Source of the DNA: Acidobacteriota bacterium
Lineage (GTDB): Bacteria > Acidobacteriota > Blastocatellia > Chloracidobacteriales > JADJPF01
NCBI GenBank assembly: GCA_016213785.1
Contig: JACQZQ010000078.1
Location: 1-64,000 of the forward strand
Direction: 5' to 3'
Length of the DNA: 64,000 nucleotides
Part shown: positions 9,124 through 18,223 of the stretch, in pieces
Layout: each line of letters starts with the position of its first letter
Position numbering within the stretch: position 1 is the first letter of the stretch
Notes under the pieces: model-generated
The model's input: only the letters and a program-made list of their open reading frames with translations
Databases searched by the model: none
Told to the model about the DNA's origin: nothing
Made by a program: the position numbers and the translations under genes

Positions 9124-9912
9124 TTATTGTCCTGATTGTTCAAAGGTTTGAGTATTTTCCATAGCTCTTTCTATAACCTTATTATTGACCCCGCCCCATA
9201 AATTAAAGGGATCATCATCATCAGAAAATGTTTCTTGAGTGCGTTGGCGTTGAATTTGTTGCAACGCTTTTTCTAGATCACTACGTTGTTGACGTTTAAG
9301 TTCTAAAGAGACTTTTGAAAGCTCAGTATTACTTTTTTGAGAAAGCTCACCACTTAAAATATCTATTTGCTTACGTAACTCTTTTTCTATTTGGGATCGT
9401 TTTTCTTCTAAAGCTTGATTTATTTGTGCCTCTTTATCATTTAAAATCTTTGTTACCATTGCACGCGCCACTTCATCATTGGGTTGTGGGTTAACAATAA
9501 TATTTTTAGAGTTTGAGCTATTAAATAATGCAACATTAAAGCTAAAACCATTTTGGTCATAACGAATTTGGGTATTAAACACAGCTAGTAGAAGTAAACT
9601 AGCAGCACAAGCAGCTGCAAAACCAGTTCCATACTTAAACCATGCTGGTAGAATAGAGCCAAGTTCTTGTAAAATTTCCTTTAGTGAGCGTGGTCGTTGT
9701 GTAGTGGGTAAATCTAGAACAACTCTTGGAGTTTCTTCTACTTGCCAAGTTTGTAGATTTTCTCTAAGCATACCAAATTCGGATGCTTCTTTTTTGCAAC
9801 TAGAGCAAATATTTAAGTGCTCTTTAAAGTTTTTTTCTTCACTTGGAGTTAATTCTCCATAAAGATAAGTAACTAAATCTTCTTTGCGTTGACAATTGTT
9901 TTGGGGTTTCAT
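9124..9912 (-). CDS. Anti-sigma factor, zinc-finger type, membrane-anchored
   Basis: 262 residues, expected to hold the adjacent ECF sigma factor inactive. The N-terminal anti-sigma zinc-binding motif is HLNICSSC (H-x3-C-x2-C), preceded by VTYLYGELTPSEE. A single transmembrane segment lies near residues 93-112 (GFAAACAASLLLLAVF). The outer part is a long Gln/Glu/Lys-rich coiled coil (EEKRSQIEKELRKQIDILSG). It begins 14 bases after the sigma gene stop with a good GAGGAA ribosome site, so the pair is co-expressed. The coiled-coil sensor part is not a family I recognise. Confidence 0.88.
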   Translation of the reverse strand: MKPQNNCQRKEDLVTYLYGELTPSEEKNFKEHLNICSSCKKEASEFGMLRENLQTWQVEETPRVVLDLPTTQRPRSLKEILQELGSILPAWFKYGTGFAAACAASLLLLAVFNTQIRYDQNGFSFNVALFNSSNSKNIIVNPQPNDEVARAMVTKILNDKEAQINQALEEKRSQIEKELRKQIDILSGELSQKSNTELSKVSLELKRQQRSDLEKALQQIQRQRTQETFSDDDDPFNLWGGVNNKVIERAMENTQTFEQSGQ

Positions 9913-9926
9913 AAATTCCTCGCATC

Positions 9927-10520
9927 CTACAAAACGCTTCTTAAGTGACTTAAACGCTGTTTTAACTGTTCTAATCCTGTATAAACTCTAGTTTTTACTG
10001 TGCTTACAGGGATATTAAGAATTTCTGCTATTTCATGAAATTTTAACCCTTGGTACTCTTTCATTATTATTACCTGGCGCATTTCTGGAGGTAAACCGGC
10101 TAAGGCTCGTTTTACTATTCCTGCAATTTGATCGCGATGTAGAGTGTCATTAAGGCTTTCAGAATTAGTAGCAGGCTCAAATCCTTGATCTTCTAGTTGT
10201 TGTTCTAAAGAAAGATCACTATTTCCACGACTACGTAACCTTGTATGACAACAGTTAAGCGCAATACGGTAGAGCCAAGAAGAAAACTTTGCTTCACCAC
10301 GAAACTTGCTTAAATTACGATAAGCTGACATGAAGGTTTCTTGACAAATATCATAAGCTTCTTCTTCACGCCCTAACATCCGAAATGCAAGCGCATAAAT
10401 TTGACGTTCCCACCGTCTTACTAAGAGATTAAAGGCTTGTGGTTCGCCATTAAGTGTTCGCTCTATAAGTTCGTTATCTTGTTCAGCACCTTCAAATGGT
10501 TCAACACCTTTTGGTACCAT
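9927..10520 (-). CDS. ECF RNA polymerase sigma factor (RpoE-like)
   Basis: 197 residues. Region 2 runs from [17 protein letters not shown] through [17 protein letters not shown] and [11 protein letters not shown]. Region 4 is [19 protein letters not shown] with the helix-turn-helix [19 protein letters not shown]. No region 3 is present, as expected for an ECF factor. The membrane-anchored zinc anti-sigma gene follows directly, so it is likely released by an envelope or redox signal, and autoregulation is usual for such pairs. Confidence 0.93.
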   Translation of the reverse strand: MVPKGVEPFEGAEQDNELIERTLNGEPQAFNLLVRRWERQIYALAFRMLGREEEAYDICQETFMSAYRNLSKFRGEAKFSSWLYRIALNCCHTRLRSRGNSDLSLEQQLEDQGFEPATNSESLNDTLHRDQIAGIVKRALAGLPPEMRQVIIMKEYQGLKFHEIAEILNIPVSTVKTRVYTGLEQLKQRLSHLRSVL

Positions 10521-10616
10521 AGAAAATTGCCTCTACCTTTGAGCGATCCTGTTTTGCCTCTTAATCTGTTTTTTAGAGATAAAGCAAAACAAGAAAGTTT
10601 GAAAAGTTTTTAAAAT

Positions 10617-11693
10617 TTAGTGAACATTTTTTGATTGTGCTTCGTTCCACGCCTGAATAATTAAATCTCTGATTTTTATAGTAGATTCTGCCATACGTTC
10701 GGCTTTCATTTCTAAAACACTAATTTCTCGGTTCTCTATTTTTTCTTTATAGTTAAACCATTTATTAGCATCAAGATTTTCCTTGCCTAAAGCAATATCA
10801 CCTGCACGACAAAGCATAGGTAAATAATCGTAGCTAGAAAACAAAGCATCTTGAATAACTAAATAAGGATCTAAGGTTTCTGTTTTTTTATTTTCCTTTA
10901 GTCTAGCAATAGCTGCTTGGAAGTATTTTAAGAATTTTTCTCGGTTTTCCTGCCCTGTTTTGCTAGTATCTTCAAATAATAAACCCTCTAAATCACCATG
11001 TAAATTATGCTTTTTTTCTCGCTCTTTATTACAAGAACATTCATGCCCTTGGTAATCTATAGTTGAGTGAAAAGGCTGGTAAGAATCTGCTACATAATGA
11101 GATAAATAACCAATCCATAAAAAAACTTGATCATTAGAGTAATTTTCCTTAAAACTTGAAACTAGGCTTTTATAACATTGTTCTGTACGAAAAGTAATAA
11201 ATCCTGCTTTTTGGTATCGTTCATCTTTAGGGTTACGTGGAAGATCTGTAGGTTTTATTTTATTTGCACCATTTGGTAAGAATTTTTGTCTTTCCACATC
11301 AGACTGAAAAAATTCTGTATCCATATAATGTGTAAGTGGTTCACTTATACCAAAAGCAGGAATTGGGGATTTTGATGCTGTTAAAGTATCAGGTCTAATA
11401 GAAAAACTATCTAGACCTGCATCAAAAGTTCTTAAATTAGAAGTATCATTAATATAACTTTCAAATTGAAAAAGTTTATTTTTAGTTCCTAAACCTTCTA
11501 TTAAAATAGCTTTTAGCTCACTAGGCATATTAGGATCATCAATAATTAGTTTTACAGCCATTCTAGTAATTATTACATGACCTTTACCTGACCAAGCAAA
11601 AGTAAAATTAGGAGAAAAGGCTACTATTAAAACTACTAAAATAGTAATTGCTTTAAGTAGTTTATTTTTAATGTATTTAAAAAATAATTTCAT
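10617..11693 (-). CDS. Exported S1/P1-nuclease-like protein
   Basis: 358 residues. The N-terminus is a signal peptide (basic MKLFFKYIKNKLLK, hydrophobic core, cleavage near FTFA-W). The mature protein begins with Trp followed by GKGH, matching the first zinc ligands of the S1/P1 nuclease-phospholipase C fold. A second ligand cluster is LSHYVADSYQPFH, equal to the family HxxxDxHQPxH element, though with Tyr in place of one His. Likely a zinc-dependent secreted phosphodiesterase or phospholipase. Its ATG overlaps the hemL stop by 4 bases (ATGA), an unexpected partner for a haem gene. Confidence 0.75.
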   Translation of the reverse strand: MKLFFKYIKNKLLKAITILVVLIVAFSPNFTFAWSGKGHVIITRMAVKLIIDDPNMPSELKAILIEGLGTKNKLFQFESYINDTSNLRTFDAGLDSFSIRPDTLTASKSPIPAFGISEPLTHYMDTEFFQSDVERQKFLPNGANKIKPTDLPRNPKDERYQKAGFITFRTEQCYKSLVSSFKENYSNDQVFLWIGYLSHYVADSYQPFHSTIDYQGHECSCNKEREKKHNLHGDLEGLLFEDTSKTGQENREKFLKYFQAAIARLKENKKTETLDPYLVIQDALFSSYDYLPMLCRAGDIALGKENLDANKWFNYKEKIENREISVLEMKAERMAESTIKIRDLIIQAWNEAQSKNVH

Positions 11694-12994
11694 GCTAATG
11701 TCTCAAAAGCTTTTTTTGCTGCAATAGCAGTTTTTTCTAAGATTTCATCACTGTGAGCAATACTTAGAAAACCTACTTCAAACTGTGATGGGGCCATATA
11801 AACACCTTCTGCTAACATTGCTCTAAAGAATTTTGCAAATCTTGTTGTATCAGAGGTTTTAGCAGAATCCCAATCTACAACTTTCTTATCAGTAAAGAAA
11901 CAGGTAAAAATAGAGCCTATAGAGTTAATACTTATAGGAATACCAGCAGATTTTGCTGCATCATTTGTTGCAGCAACAAGTTTAGCGGTTTGAGATTCTA
12001 ATTTCTTATAAATTGACTCATCCCTTAAAATTCTAAGCACAGTAAGACCAGCAGTAACAGCTAAAGGATTGCCTGATAATGTCCCAGCCTGATAAACAGG
12101 GCCTATTGGAGCTAAATGATCCATTATATCTCTACGGCCACCAAATGCACCTACAGGTAAGCCCCCGCCAATAATTTTACCTAAGCAGGTAAGATCGGGT
12201 TTAATATTATAGAGAGCTTGTACCCCTCCCCTACCAAGACGAAAGCCTGTAATTACTTCATCAAAAATTAATAATGAGCCTGAAGCGCTAGTAACTTCTC
12301 GTAATTTTTCTAGAAAGCCTGATTTTGGTAGAACACATCCCATATTGCCAGCAATAGGTTCTAAGACTATTGCAGCTATTTCTGATCCCATCTCCTTAAA
12401 TAAGACTTCTAGGGCTGTAATGTCATTAAAAGGTAGTGTAAGAGTATGTTTAACGGTTTCTGCCGGTACACCTGGACAATCAGGAAGCCCAAAAGTAGCA
12501 ATACCTGAGCCAGCTTTTGCAAGTAGTGCATCGCTATGACCATGGTAACAACCTACAAATTTAACTATTTTATCTCTTCCAGTAAAACCTCTGGCTAGAC
12601 GAATCGCGCTCATTACTGCTTCAGTACCAGAACTTACTAAACGGATTTTTTCTATCGAAGGTAATGCAGATTTAATTTCCTTAGCAAACTCAACTTCTAA
12701 TTCAGTTGGTGCACCATAAGAAGTTCCTAGTGCAGCAGCTTTTTGAATTGCAGCAATTACTTCAGGGTGAGCATGGCCTAAAATCATTGGCCCCCAAGAA
12801 GCAACATAGTCAATATAGGTACGTCCATCAGCATCAGTAATTTCAGCAGCCTTAGCACTAGAAATAAAAAGTGGCCCACCTCCTACAGCGCGAAAAGCTC
12901 TAACAGGGCTGTTGACTCCTCCTGGAATATGTTCTTGAGCTTGCTCAAATAGTTGTGTAGAGCGAATTCCAGCCATTTGTTTACTTTCTGACAT
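11690..12994 (-). CDS. hemL: Glutamate-1-semialdehyde 2,1-aminomutase
   Basis: PLP-dependent conversion of glutamate-1-semialdehyde to 5-aminolevulinate, the C5 route to haem and cobalamin. 434 residues from the start at 12994 (MSESKQMAG), chosen because TTTTGGAGGAAATAAG gives a strong ribosome site; the frame stays open further upstream but without one. Visible motifs: PGGVNSPVRAF, SSGTEAVMSAIRLARG, CYHGHSDALL, LIFDEVITGFR, and the PLP Lys in LGKIIGGGLP. The supply of tetrapyrroles fits the B12-dependent and haem proteins nearby, though no other hem gene is adjacent. Confidence 0.96.
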   Translation of the reverse strand: MSESKQMAGIRSTQLFEQAQEHIPGGVNSPVRAFRAVGGGPLFISSAKAAEITDADGRTYIDYVASWGPMILGHAHPEVIAAIQKAAALGTSYGAPTELEVEFAKEIKSALPSIEKIRLVSSGTEAVMSAIRLARGFTGRDKIVKFVGCYHGHSDALLAKAGSGIATFGLPDCPGVPAETVKHTLTLPFNDITALEVLFKEMGSEIAAIVLEPIAGNMGCVLPKSGFLEKLREVTSASGSLLIFDEVITGFRLGRGGVQALYNIKPDLTCLGKIIGGGLPVGAFGGRRDIMDHLAPIGPVYQAGTLSGNPLAVTAGLTVLRILRDESIYKKLESQTAKLVAATNDAAKSAGIPISINSIGSIFTCFFTDKKVVDWDSAKTSDTTRFAKFFRAMLAEGVYMAPSQFEVGFLSIAHSDEILEKTAIAAKKAFETLA

Positions 12995-13185
12995 TATCTT
13001 ATTTCCTCCAAAAGTTTTATCAAGTAAGACTAAAAAGACTATAGGTTTGAAAATTAACAAAATATCACAGCCAAGAAGAAAAAAAGCTAGAAAGTAGCTA
13101 AAAACCCGGAAAAGTTTTAGCTATTTTAAGCTTTTATTGTTTAGAAGGTTTTATGAAAAATACTTAAATATAGGAGTTAATAAAA

Positions 13186-14172
13186 TTAAATTCTTTTAGA
13201 CCAACTAGCTAAGGTTTGCCAAAATGTTTGTTTCTGTGGCTGAGTATTACGTGCGGTTTCTATATTATTTACTTTTAAGTTTGAGCTAGAAGAAAAATTT
13301 TCTTCTACTACGGCTTTTTCAAAAGCATCTGCAAATTCAGTAGCATTTGAAAATCGGTTTTGAGGATCTTTTTCCAAAGCCTTAAAAACAGGGGGTTGAA
13401 GCTTATTTGGTGCCTCTGTAAATTCCTTAGGATGAAGTCTCATATGTCCTGCGGCTATCATAACAGGACTTTCACTATTAAATGGAGGATAACCATTTAG
13501 CATCTCATAGACTATAATTCCTAGAGAATAAATATCAGTACGTATATCAAGTTTTTGACATCTACATTGCTCAGGGGATAGATAACAAAGAGTTCCAACT
13601 ACTTTTCCTGAAGTTGTAATGGTTTGCAAATATTCTTCTTCTGAAACACCTTCAATTAGTTTTGCAGTGCCAAAATCAAGGATTTTTACTTTTTCATCTG
13701 GCTCACTCCCGCTAATCCATATGTTATTAGGGTTTAAGTCTCTATGAATAACTCCTTGGCTATGCATAGCCTCTACTCCTTGAGCTAGCTGTTTTAAGAT
13801 ATTAACTACACGTTTAGGAGCTAAGGAATTATCTGAAATAATTCTACTTAAAGTAGTCCCTTCTAAAAATTCCATAACTATAAATAAATATTTATAGTCA
13901 TAGACTCCACTATCAAGAATGCGAATAATATTAGGGTGAGAAATCTTTTGAAGTAGTTTATATTCGCGACGAAAGAACTTCATTCTTTCTATAAAAGATT
14001 CTAAGCTTAATCCATCATCTATGTCTTTTAATATTTTGATAGCAACATAAGTATTTGTAATAAGATCTTTAGCCTTATAAACATTGGAAGATGCACCTTG
14101 TCCTATTAATTCTTTGATCTCATATCTTTCTTGTATTAAAGAGCCTTCATAGAGGTTTTCTAGGTCTACCAT
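13186..14172 (-). CDS. Ser/Thr protein kinase with altered catalytic loop
   Basis: Hanks-type kinase, 328 residues: glycine loop GQGASSNVYKA, Lys in VAIKIL, hinge MEFLEGT, catalytic loop HRDLNPNN at 143-150, DFGTA, GTLCYLSPEQ, and DIYSLGIIVYEML. The usual Lys in HRDLKxxN is Asn147, so phosphotransfer may be weak; Asp145, Asn150 and DFG are kept. The C-terminus after the kinase fold is short, Asn/Ser-rich, and ends in WQTLASWSKRI; no membrane segment is seen, so the kinase is soluble. Its substrate is unknown. Confidence 0.88.
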   Translation of the reverse strand: MVDLENLYEGSLIQERYEIKELIGQGASSNVYKAKDLITNTYVAIKILKDIDDGLSLESFIERMKFFRREYKLLQKISHPNIIRILDSGVYDYKYLFIVMEFLEGTTLSRIISDNSLAPKRVVNILKQLAQGVEAMHSQGVIHRDLNPNNIWISGSEPDEKVKILDFGTAKLIEGVSEEEYLQTITTSGKVVGTLCYLSPEQCRCQKLDIRTDIYSLGIIVYEMLNGYPPFNSESPVMIAAGHMRLHPKEFTEAPNKLQPPVFKALEKDPQNRFSNATEFADAFEKAVVEENFSSSSNLKVNNIETARNTQPQKQTFWQTLASWSKRI

Positions 14173-14507
14173 TATGTTTTAAGAGTCTAGGCACAAACTA
14201 CAAGCCTTAAGATAAAGACTCTCTCCTTAAAATGTTATACTCTTTTGTAGCTAATTGATATTAAAGGTTATATAAGAGATGTTTTTGATAAAAACGATTT
14301 TATTTTAACAGATTACATTAGGAAATGTCTGATATTATTAAGCATCTTTTTTGTTTGTTCAAGTATTTTTATTAAAATTTTATTAAGATTTTCCGGGTTT
14401 TCCCTATACAATTTATAAGTACTAGATTTAATACTTAATAATAAAAGCCTTAACTTCTATCTTATTGAAAAAGTTAAGGCTTAGGCACTAGTATAAAATT
14501 TTTAGGG
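14173..14507. other. Intergenic region between kinase and sdhB
   Basis: 335 bases, AT-rich, containing the sdh terminator hairpin (14445-14482) and presumably the minus-strand promoter of the kinase gene. No ORF or RNA gene is seen. Confidence 0.6.
14445..14482 (-). terminator. Intrinsic terminator of sdhCAB
   Basis: A perfect 12-bp stem (AAGCCTTAACTT / AAGTTAAGGCTT) with a 14-base loop, 25 bases past the sdhB stop on the minus strand and followed there by a T-rich tail. Confidence 0.85.
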
Positions 14508-15284
14508 TTATTCGCCACCACCACGAGCACTAGGTTTTTGATAAGTTAGACTAGCCCATAGATAATCTCTATTCATTCTAGCAATAAAGTCTACAGTAAT
14601 TTCTTTAGGGCAAGCAGCTTCGCATTCACGATGGTTTGTACAACTCCCAAAGCCCTCTTTATCCATAGTTGTAACCATATTTAGTACTCGTTCTTTGCGT
14701 TCAGGTTGGCCTTGAGGAAGTAGACCTAAATGGCCTATTTTAGCCGAGGTAAAGAGCATAGCTGAGCTATTTGGACAAGAAGCAACACATGCACCGCACC
14801 CAATACAAGAGGCTGCATCCATAGCTTTATCAGCATTGGTTTTTGGCACTGGGGTTGAGTTTGCATCAGGGGCATTACCTGTAGAAACAGAAACATAGCC
14901 ACCAGCTTGAATAATACGGTCAAAAGAGCTACGGTCTACTACTAAATCTTTAATTACAGGAAAAGCTTTTGCTCGCCAAGGTTCAATATAGATAGAGTCG
15001 CCATCCTTAAATGAACGCATATGTAATTGGCAAGTAGTAGTAGCTTTTTTAGGCCCATGAGCTTGACCATTAATCATTAGCCCACAAGACCCACAAATAC
15101 CTTCCCTACAATCATGGTCAAAGGCAATAGGGTCTTGACCTTTAGAAATTAGTTCTTCATTTATTACATCTAACATTTCAAGAAAAGACATATCAGGGCT
15201 AACATTTTTGGCATCATAACGTACCATTTGCCCTTGAGATTGCGCATTTTTTTGTCGCCAAACATATAGCACTAGATTCATCAT
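14508..15284 (-). CDS. sdhB: Succinate dehydrogenase iron-sulfur subunit (first set)
   Basis: Electron-transfer subunit of complex II, 258 residues. [2Fe-2S] ligands are in CREGICGSC with a later Cys in TTCQLH; [4Fe-4S] ligands in [12 protein letters not shown]; [3Fe-4S] ligands in the [12 protein letters not shown] region. It overlaps the sdhA stop by 4 bases (ATGA), showing coupled translation, and ends the operon ahead of the terminator at 14445-14482. Clusters and length are complete, consistent with a working respiratory enzyme. Confidence 0.96.
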   Translation of the reverse strand: MMNLVLYVWRQKNAQSQGQMVRYDAKNVSPDMSFLEMLDVINEELISKGQDPIAFDHDCREGICGSCGLMINGQAHGPKKATTTCQLHMRSFKDGDSIYIEPWRAKAFPVIKDLVVDRSSFDRIIQAGGYVSVSTGNAPDANSTPVPKTNADKAMDAASCIGCGACVASCPNSSAMLFTSAKIGHLGLLPQGQPERKERVLNMVTTMDKEGFGSCTNHRECEAACPKEITVDFIARMNRDYLWASLTYQKPSARGGGE

Positions 15285-17194
15285 TTGTAACTCCGTTGAG
15301 CTAGGTGTACATATTCAAAACTAAGTTCTTCTTTGTGTCTTAGAGGTTTTTTACCTTCGCCTTGATATTCCCAAACAGCAGCATGGCTAAAATCTATATC
15401 ATTACGCAGTGCTTCGCCTTCTGTATTTTGGTATTCAGTACGGAAATGCCCTCCACAAGATTCTTCTCTAGCAAATGCATCCATAAACATTAGCTCAGCT
15501 AGTTCTAGAAAATCTGCAACTCTACCAGCTTTTTCAAGTGATTGGTTAAAGTCTTGTCCTTCACCAAGAACATTTACATTTTTCCAAAACTCTTCTTTAA
15601 TACCAGGAATTTTTTCTAGACCTCTCTTTAAGCCTTCAGCATTGCGAGCCATACCGCATTCATCCCAAACTAGTTTTCCTAGCTCGCGATGAATAGAATC
15701 TACTGTTCGTTTTCCTTTAATTGAAAGTAGTTTCTTAATTCGTTCTGAAACTTCAGACTCAACTTGTTTAACTCCTTGATGAGAACTATCTATTTTTTGT
15801 AGGGATGCATTAGCAAGATAGTTGCCTATTGTATAAGGAATGACAAAATAACCATCAGCTAAGCCTTGCATCAAAGCGCTTGCTCCAAGGCGATTAGCTC
15901 CATGGTCAGAAAAATTAGCCTCACCAATTATAAAGAGTCCTGCAATAGTGCTCATTAAGTTATAATCTACCCATAATCCACCCATTGTATAATGAACTGC
16001 TGGGTAGATTCTCATAGGCTGTTTATAAGGGTTTTCATCAGTAATGCGTTGATACATATCAAAAAGATTACCGTATTTTTCTCTTATAACATCTTCGCCT
16101 GATCTTTTTATTGCTGCACCAAAATCTAGATAAACACCCAAAGCTGTTTCGCCAACACCACGCCCTTCATCACAAACAGCCTTAGCAGCACGTGATGCAA
16201 CATCACGAGGAACTAAGTTACCAAAGCTAGGATATCTTCTTTCTAAATAATAATCTCTATCATCTTCAGGGATTTGTTGGGCAGGTCGTTTATCACCTTT
16301 TTGTTTTGGAACCCAGATTCTACCGTCATTACGTAAGGATTCGCTCATAAGTGTAAGTTTTGATTGATAATCACCACTTACAGGAATACAAGTAGGGTGG
16401 ATTTGAGTAAAACAAGGATTGCCAAAGCCAGCGCCTCGTTTATATGCTCGCCAAATTGCAGTAGCATTAGAATTTTTTGCATTAGTAGAAAGGTAAAATA
16501 CATTACCATAACCACCTGTTCCCAAAACTACTGCATCAGCAATAAAAGATTCTATTTTACCTGTAACTAGGTTACGTGCTGTAATTCCCCTTGCTTTGCC
16601 ATCTATAATTATTAGATCTAGCATCTCTGTACGAGGAAACATTTCCACTTTACCCAAGTAAATTTGGCGTTCTAAAGCTTGATAAGCACCTAGTAAAAGT
16701 TGTTGGCCTGTTTGACCTCTAGCATAAAAAGTCCTAGAGACTTGAGCACCACCAAAAGATCTATTAGCAAGTAAACCACTGTATTCACGCGCAAATGGGA
16801 CACCTTGTGCAGCACATTGATCTATTATGTTTACACTAATTTGAGCAAGCCGATAAACATTAGCTTCACGTGCACGAAAATCGCCACCTTTAACAGTGTC
16901 ATAAAATAAGCGGTAAATACTATCACCATCGTTTTGATAATTTTTAGCAGCATTAATTCCACCTTGAGCAGCAATACTATGAGCACGCCTTGGGCTATCT
17001 TGATAGCAAAAACACTTAACATTATACCCAAGCTCTGCCATAGAAGCGGCTGCTGAAGCACCTGCAAGTCCAGAACCTACAACAATAATATTGTATTTTC
17101 GTTTATTAGCAGGGTTAACTAATTTCATTTCAAAACGGTGAGTGTCCCATTTCTTTTCGATAGGGCCAGAAGGTATTTTTGAATCTAGTTGCAT
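15281..17194 (-). CDS. sdhA: Succinate dehydrogenase flavoprotein (first set)
   Basis: Catalytic FAD subunit, 637 residues, oxidising succinate to fumarate. The FAD dinucleotide motif is [12 protein letters not shown]; the covalent-FAD His is His72 in [15 protein letters not shown]; substrate residues are seen in TQIHPTCIP, the catalytic Arg in LVPRDVASR, and [10 protein letters not shown] and [10 protein letters not shown]. All catalytic residues are kept, in contrast to the second copy at 44571-46337. It begins 3 bases after sdhC and overlaps sdhB. The long form resembles the Bacteroidetes/Chlorobi type (SdhA near 640 residues). Confidence 0.96.
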   Translation of the reverse strand: MQLDSKIPSGPIEKKWDTHRFEMKLVNPANKRKYNIIVVGSGLAGASAAASMAELGYNVKCFCYQDSPRRAHSIAAQGGINAAKNYQNDGDSIYRLFYDTVKGGDFRAREANVYRLAQISVNIIDQCAAQGVPFAREYSGLLANRSFGGAQVSRTFYARGQTGQQLLLGAYQALERQIYLGKVEMFPRTEMLDLIIIDGKARGITARNLVTGKIESFIADAVVLGTGGYGNVFYLSTNAKNSNATAIWRAYKRGAGFGNPCFTQIHPTCIPVSGDYQSKLTLMSESLRNDGRIWVPKQKGDKRPAQQIPEDDRDYYLERRYPSFGNLVPRDVASRAAKAVCDEGRGVGETALGVYLDFGAAIKRSGEDVIREKYGNLFDMYQRITDENPYKQPMRIYPAVHYTMGGLWVDYNLMSTIAGLFIIGEANFSDHGANRLGASALMQGLADGYFVIPYTIGNYLANASLQKIDSSHQGVKQVESEVSERIKKLLSIKGKRTVDSIHRELGKLVWDECGMARNAEGLKRGLEKIPGIKEEFWKNVNVLGEGQDFNQSLEKAGRVADFLELAELMFMDAFAREESCGGHFRTEYQNTEGEALRNDIDFSHAAVWEYQGEGKKPLRHKEELSFEYVHLAQRSYK

Positions 17195-17197
17195 AAG

Positions 17198-17872
17198 TTA
17201 TTTTTTTATAACTCCAATCAATACACTGATAGGAATAGAGATATTGCCAATTACAACTACTAGGGTAGCAAGAAGTGCAAATTTACGAATCAAGTCATTA
17301 TACTTAGTATTATTTGCACCTAAAGATTGAAATAAGCTCCAAAGACCGTGATACATATGTAGTCCTAGAGAAAGCATTGCAACAATATAAAAAAGTGAAA
17401 TTAAGGGATTTGAGAAACTAGCTAGGACATTAGCATATACTTGGCCTTCGTGAAAGTTTGGGTTAACATTTCCAAAGGTAAAATCAAGCAAGTGATAGAT
17501 AATAAAGAGTAAAACTATAGGCCCGCTTACTCTCATCGTTCTAGAAGCATAATCAGAACCAGTGGCTACTGTCTTGTAGTATTTTACTGGGCGACCTTGG
17601 TGGCTTATTTTTGTTAGCTGAAAAGCAGCAACAATATGTAGTAAGACTATAGTTAAAAGACCAAACCTAGCTACATAAAGCATTGGCCCAAAGGCTCTAA
17701 GGTTTTTTGCATATTGATCTAAGGCATAAATACCTTCTACATTTTGTCCTAAGTAGATTTGTAGATTGCCCAACATATGCATAATCACAAAACCAAAACC
17801 CATTAGCCCTGTGATTGCCATAATATATTTTTTTCCGAGCGAACTCCTGTAAATTGCAAACAACTTATCCAA
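17198..17872 (-). CDS. sdhC: Succinate dehydrogenase cytochrome b558 subunit (first set)
   Basis: Single fused membrane anchor of a B-type complex II, 224 residues with five hydrophobic helices. Candidate haem-ligand histidines are His32, His79, His127 and His172/175 in helices (for example LLFIIYHLLDF and GLHMYHGLW), fitting the two-haem type that reduces a quinone on the outer side. It is first in the sdhCAB operon; the flanking 17873-18223 region should hold the promoter. Confidence 0.93.
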   Translation of the reverse strand: MDKLFAIYRSSLGKKYIMAITGLMGFGFVIMHMLGNLQIYLGQNVEGIYALDQYAKNLRAFGPMLYVARFGLLTIVLLHIVAAFQLTKISHQGRPVKYYKTVATGSDYASRTMRVSGPIVLLFIIYHLLDFTFGNVNPNFHEGQVYANVLASFSNPLISLFYIVAMLSLGLHMYHGLWSLFQSLGANNTKYNDLIRKFALLATLVVVIGNISIPISVLIGVIKK

Positions 17873-18223
17873 TTTATTTTCTCCATTATAAGTAGGAGTT
17901 TAGATAGAATGGTTAATAGTTATCCCCTACTCTTACAATCTCTTACAAAGAGTTTTATTAAAAAGAAGAATCTATTTTGTTTTGTCTTTTTCCACTATTA
18001 TATATATTTTATTAAAAAAGTAACTCTAAAGTGTCAGATGGCTTAAAACCCTGGCTTAATATCTAGGTAATTAATCTTACTAACTAGTAGCTAAGCAGCT
18101 AAATAGGCTTGTACAAAGTGGCTTACTATGAGATACATGAAGTTTTAGCTATTATTTTAGCAGTTTTACTTTGTGGCTTTTTAGGAGATTGAAAGTCATA
18201 ATATTTTTAGGAGACTATTTGTA
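17873..18223. other. Divergent intergenic region sdhC/unknown gene
   Basis: 351 bases between divergent genes, AT-rich. It must contain the sdh promoter (minus) and that of the plus-strand gene at 18224, but no box stands out enough to call. No ORF or RNA is seen. Confidence 0.5.

Noticed and set aside
12345-12539. Plus-strand frame inside hemL
   Set aside because: Antisense to a well-conserved enzyme and without a start context.
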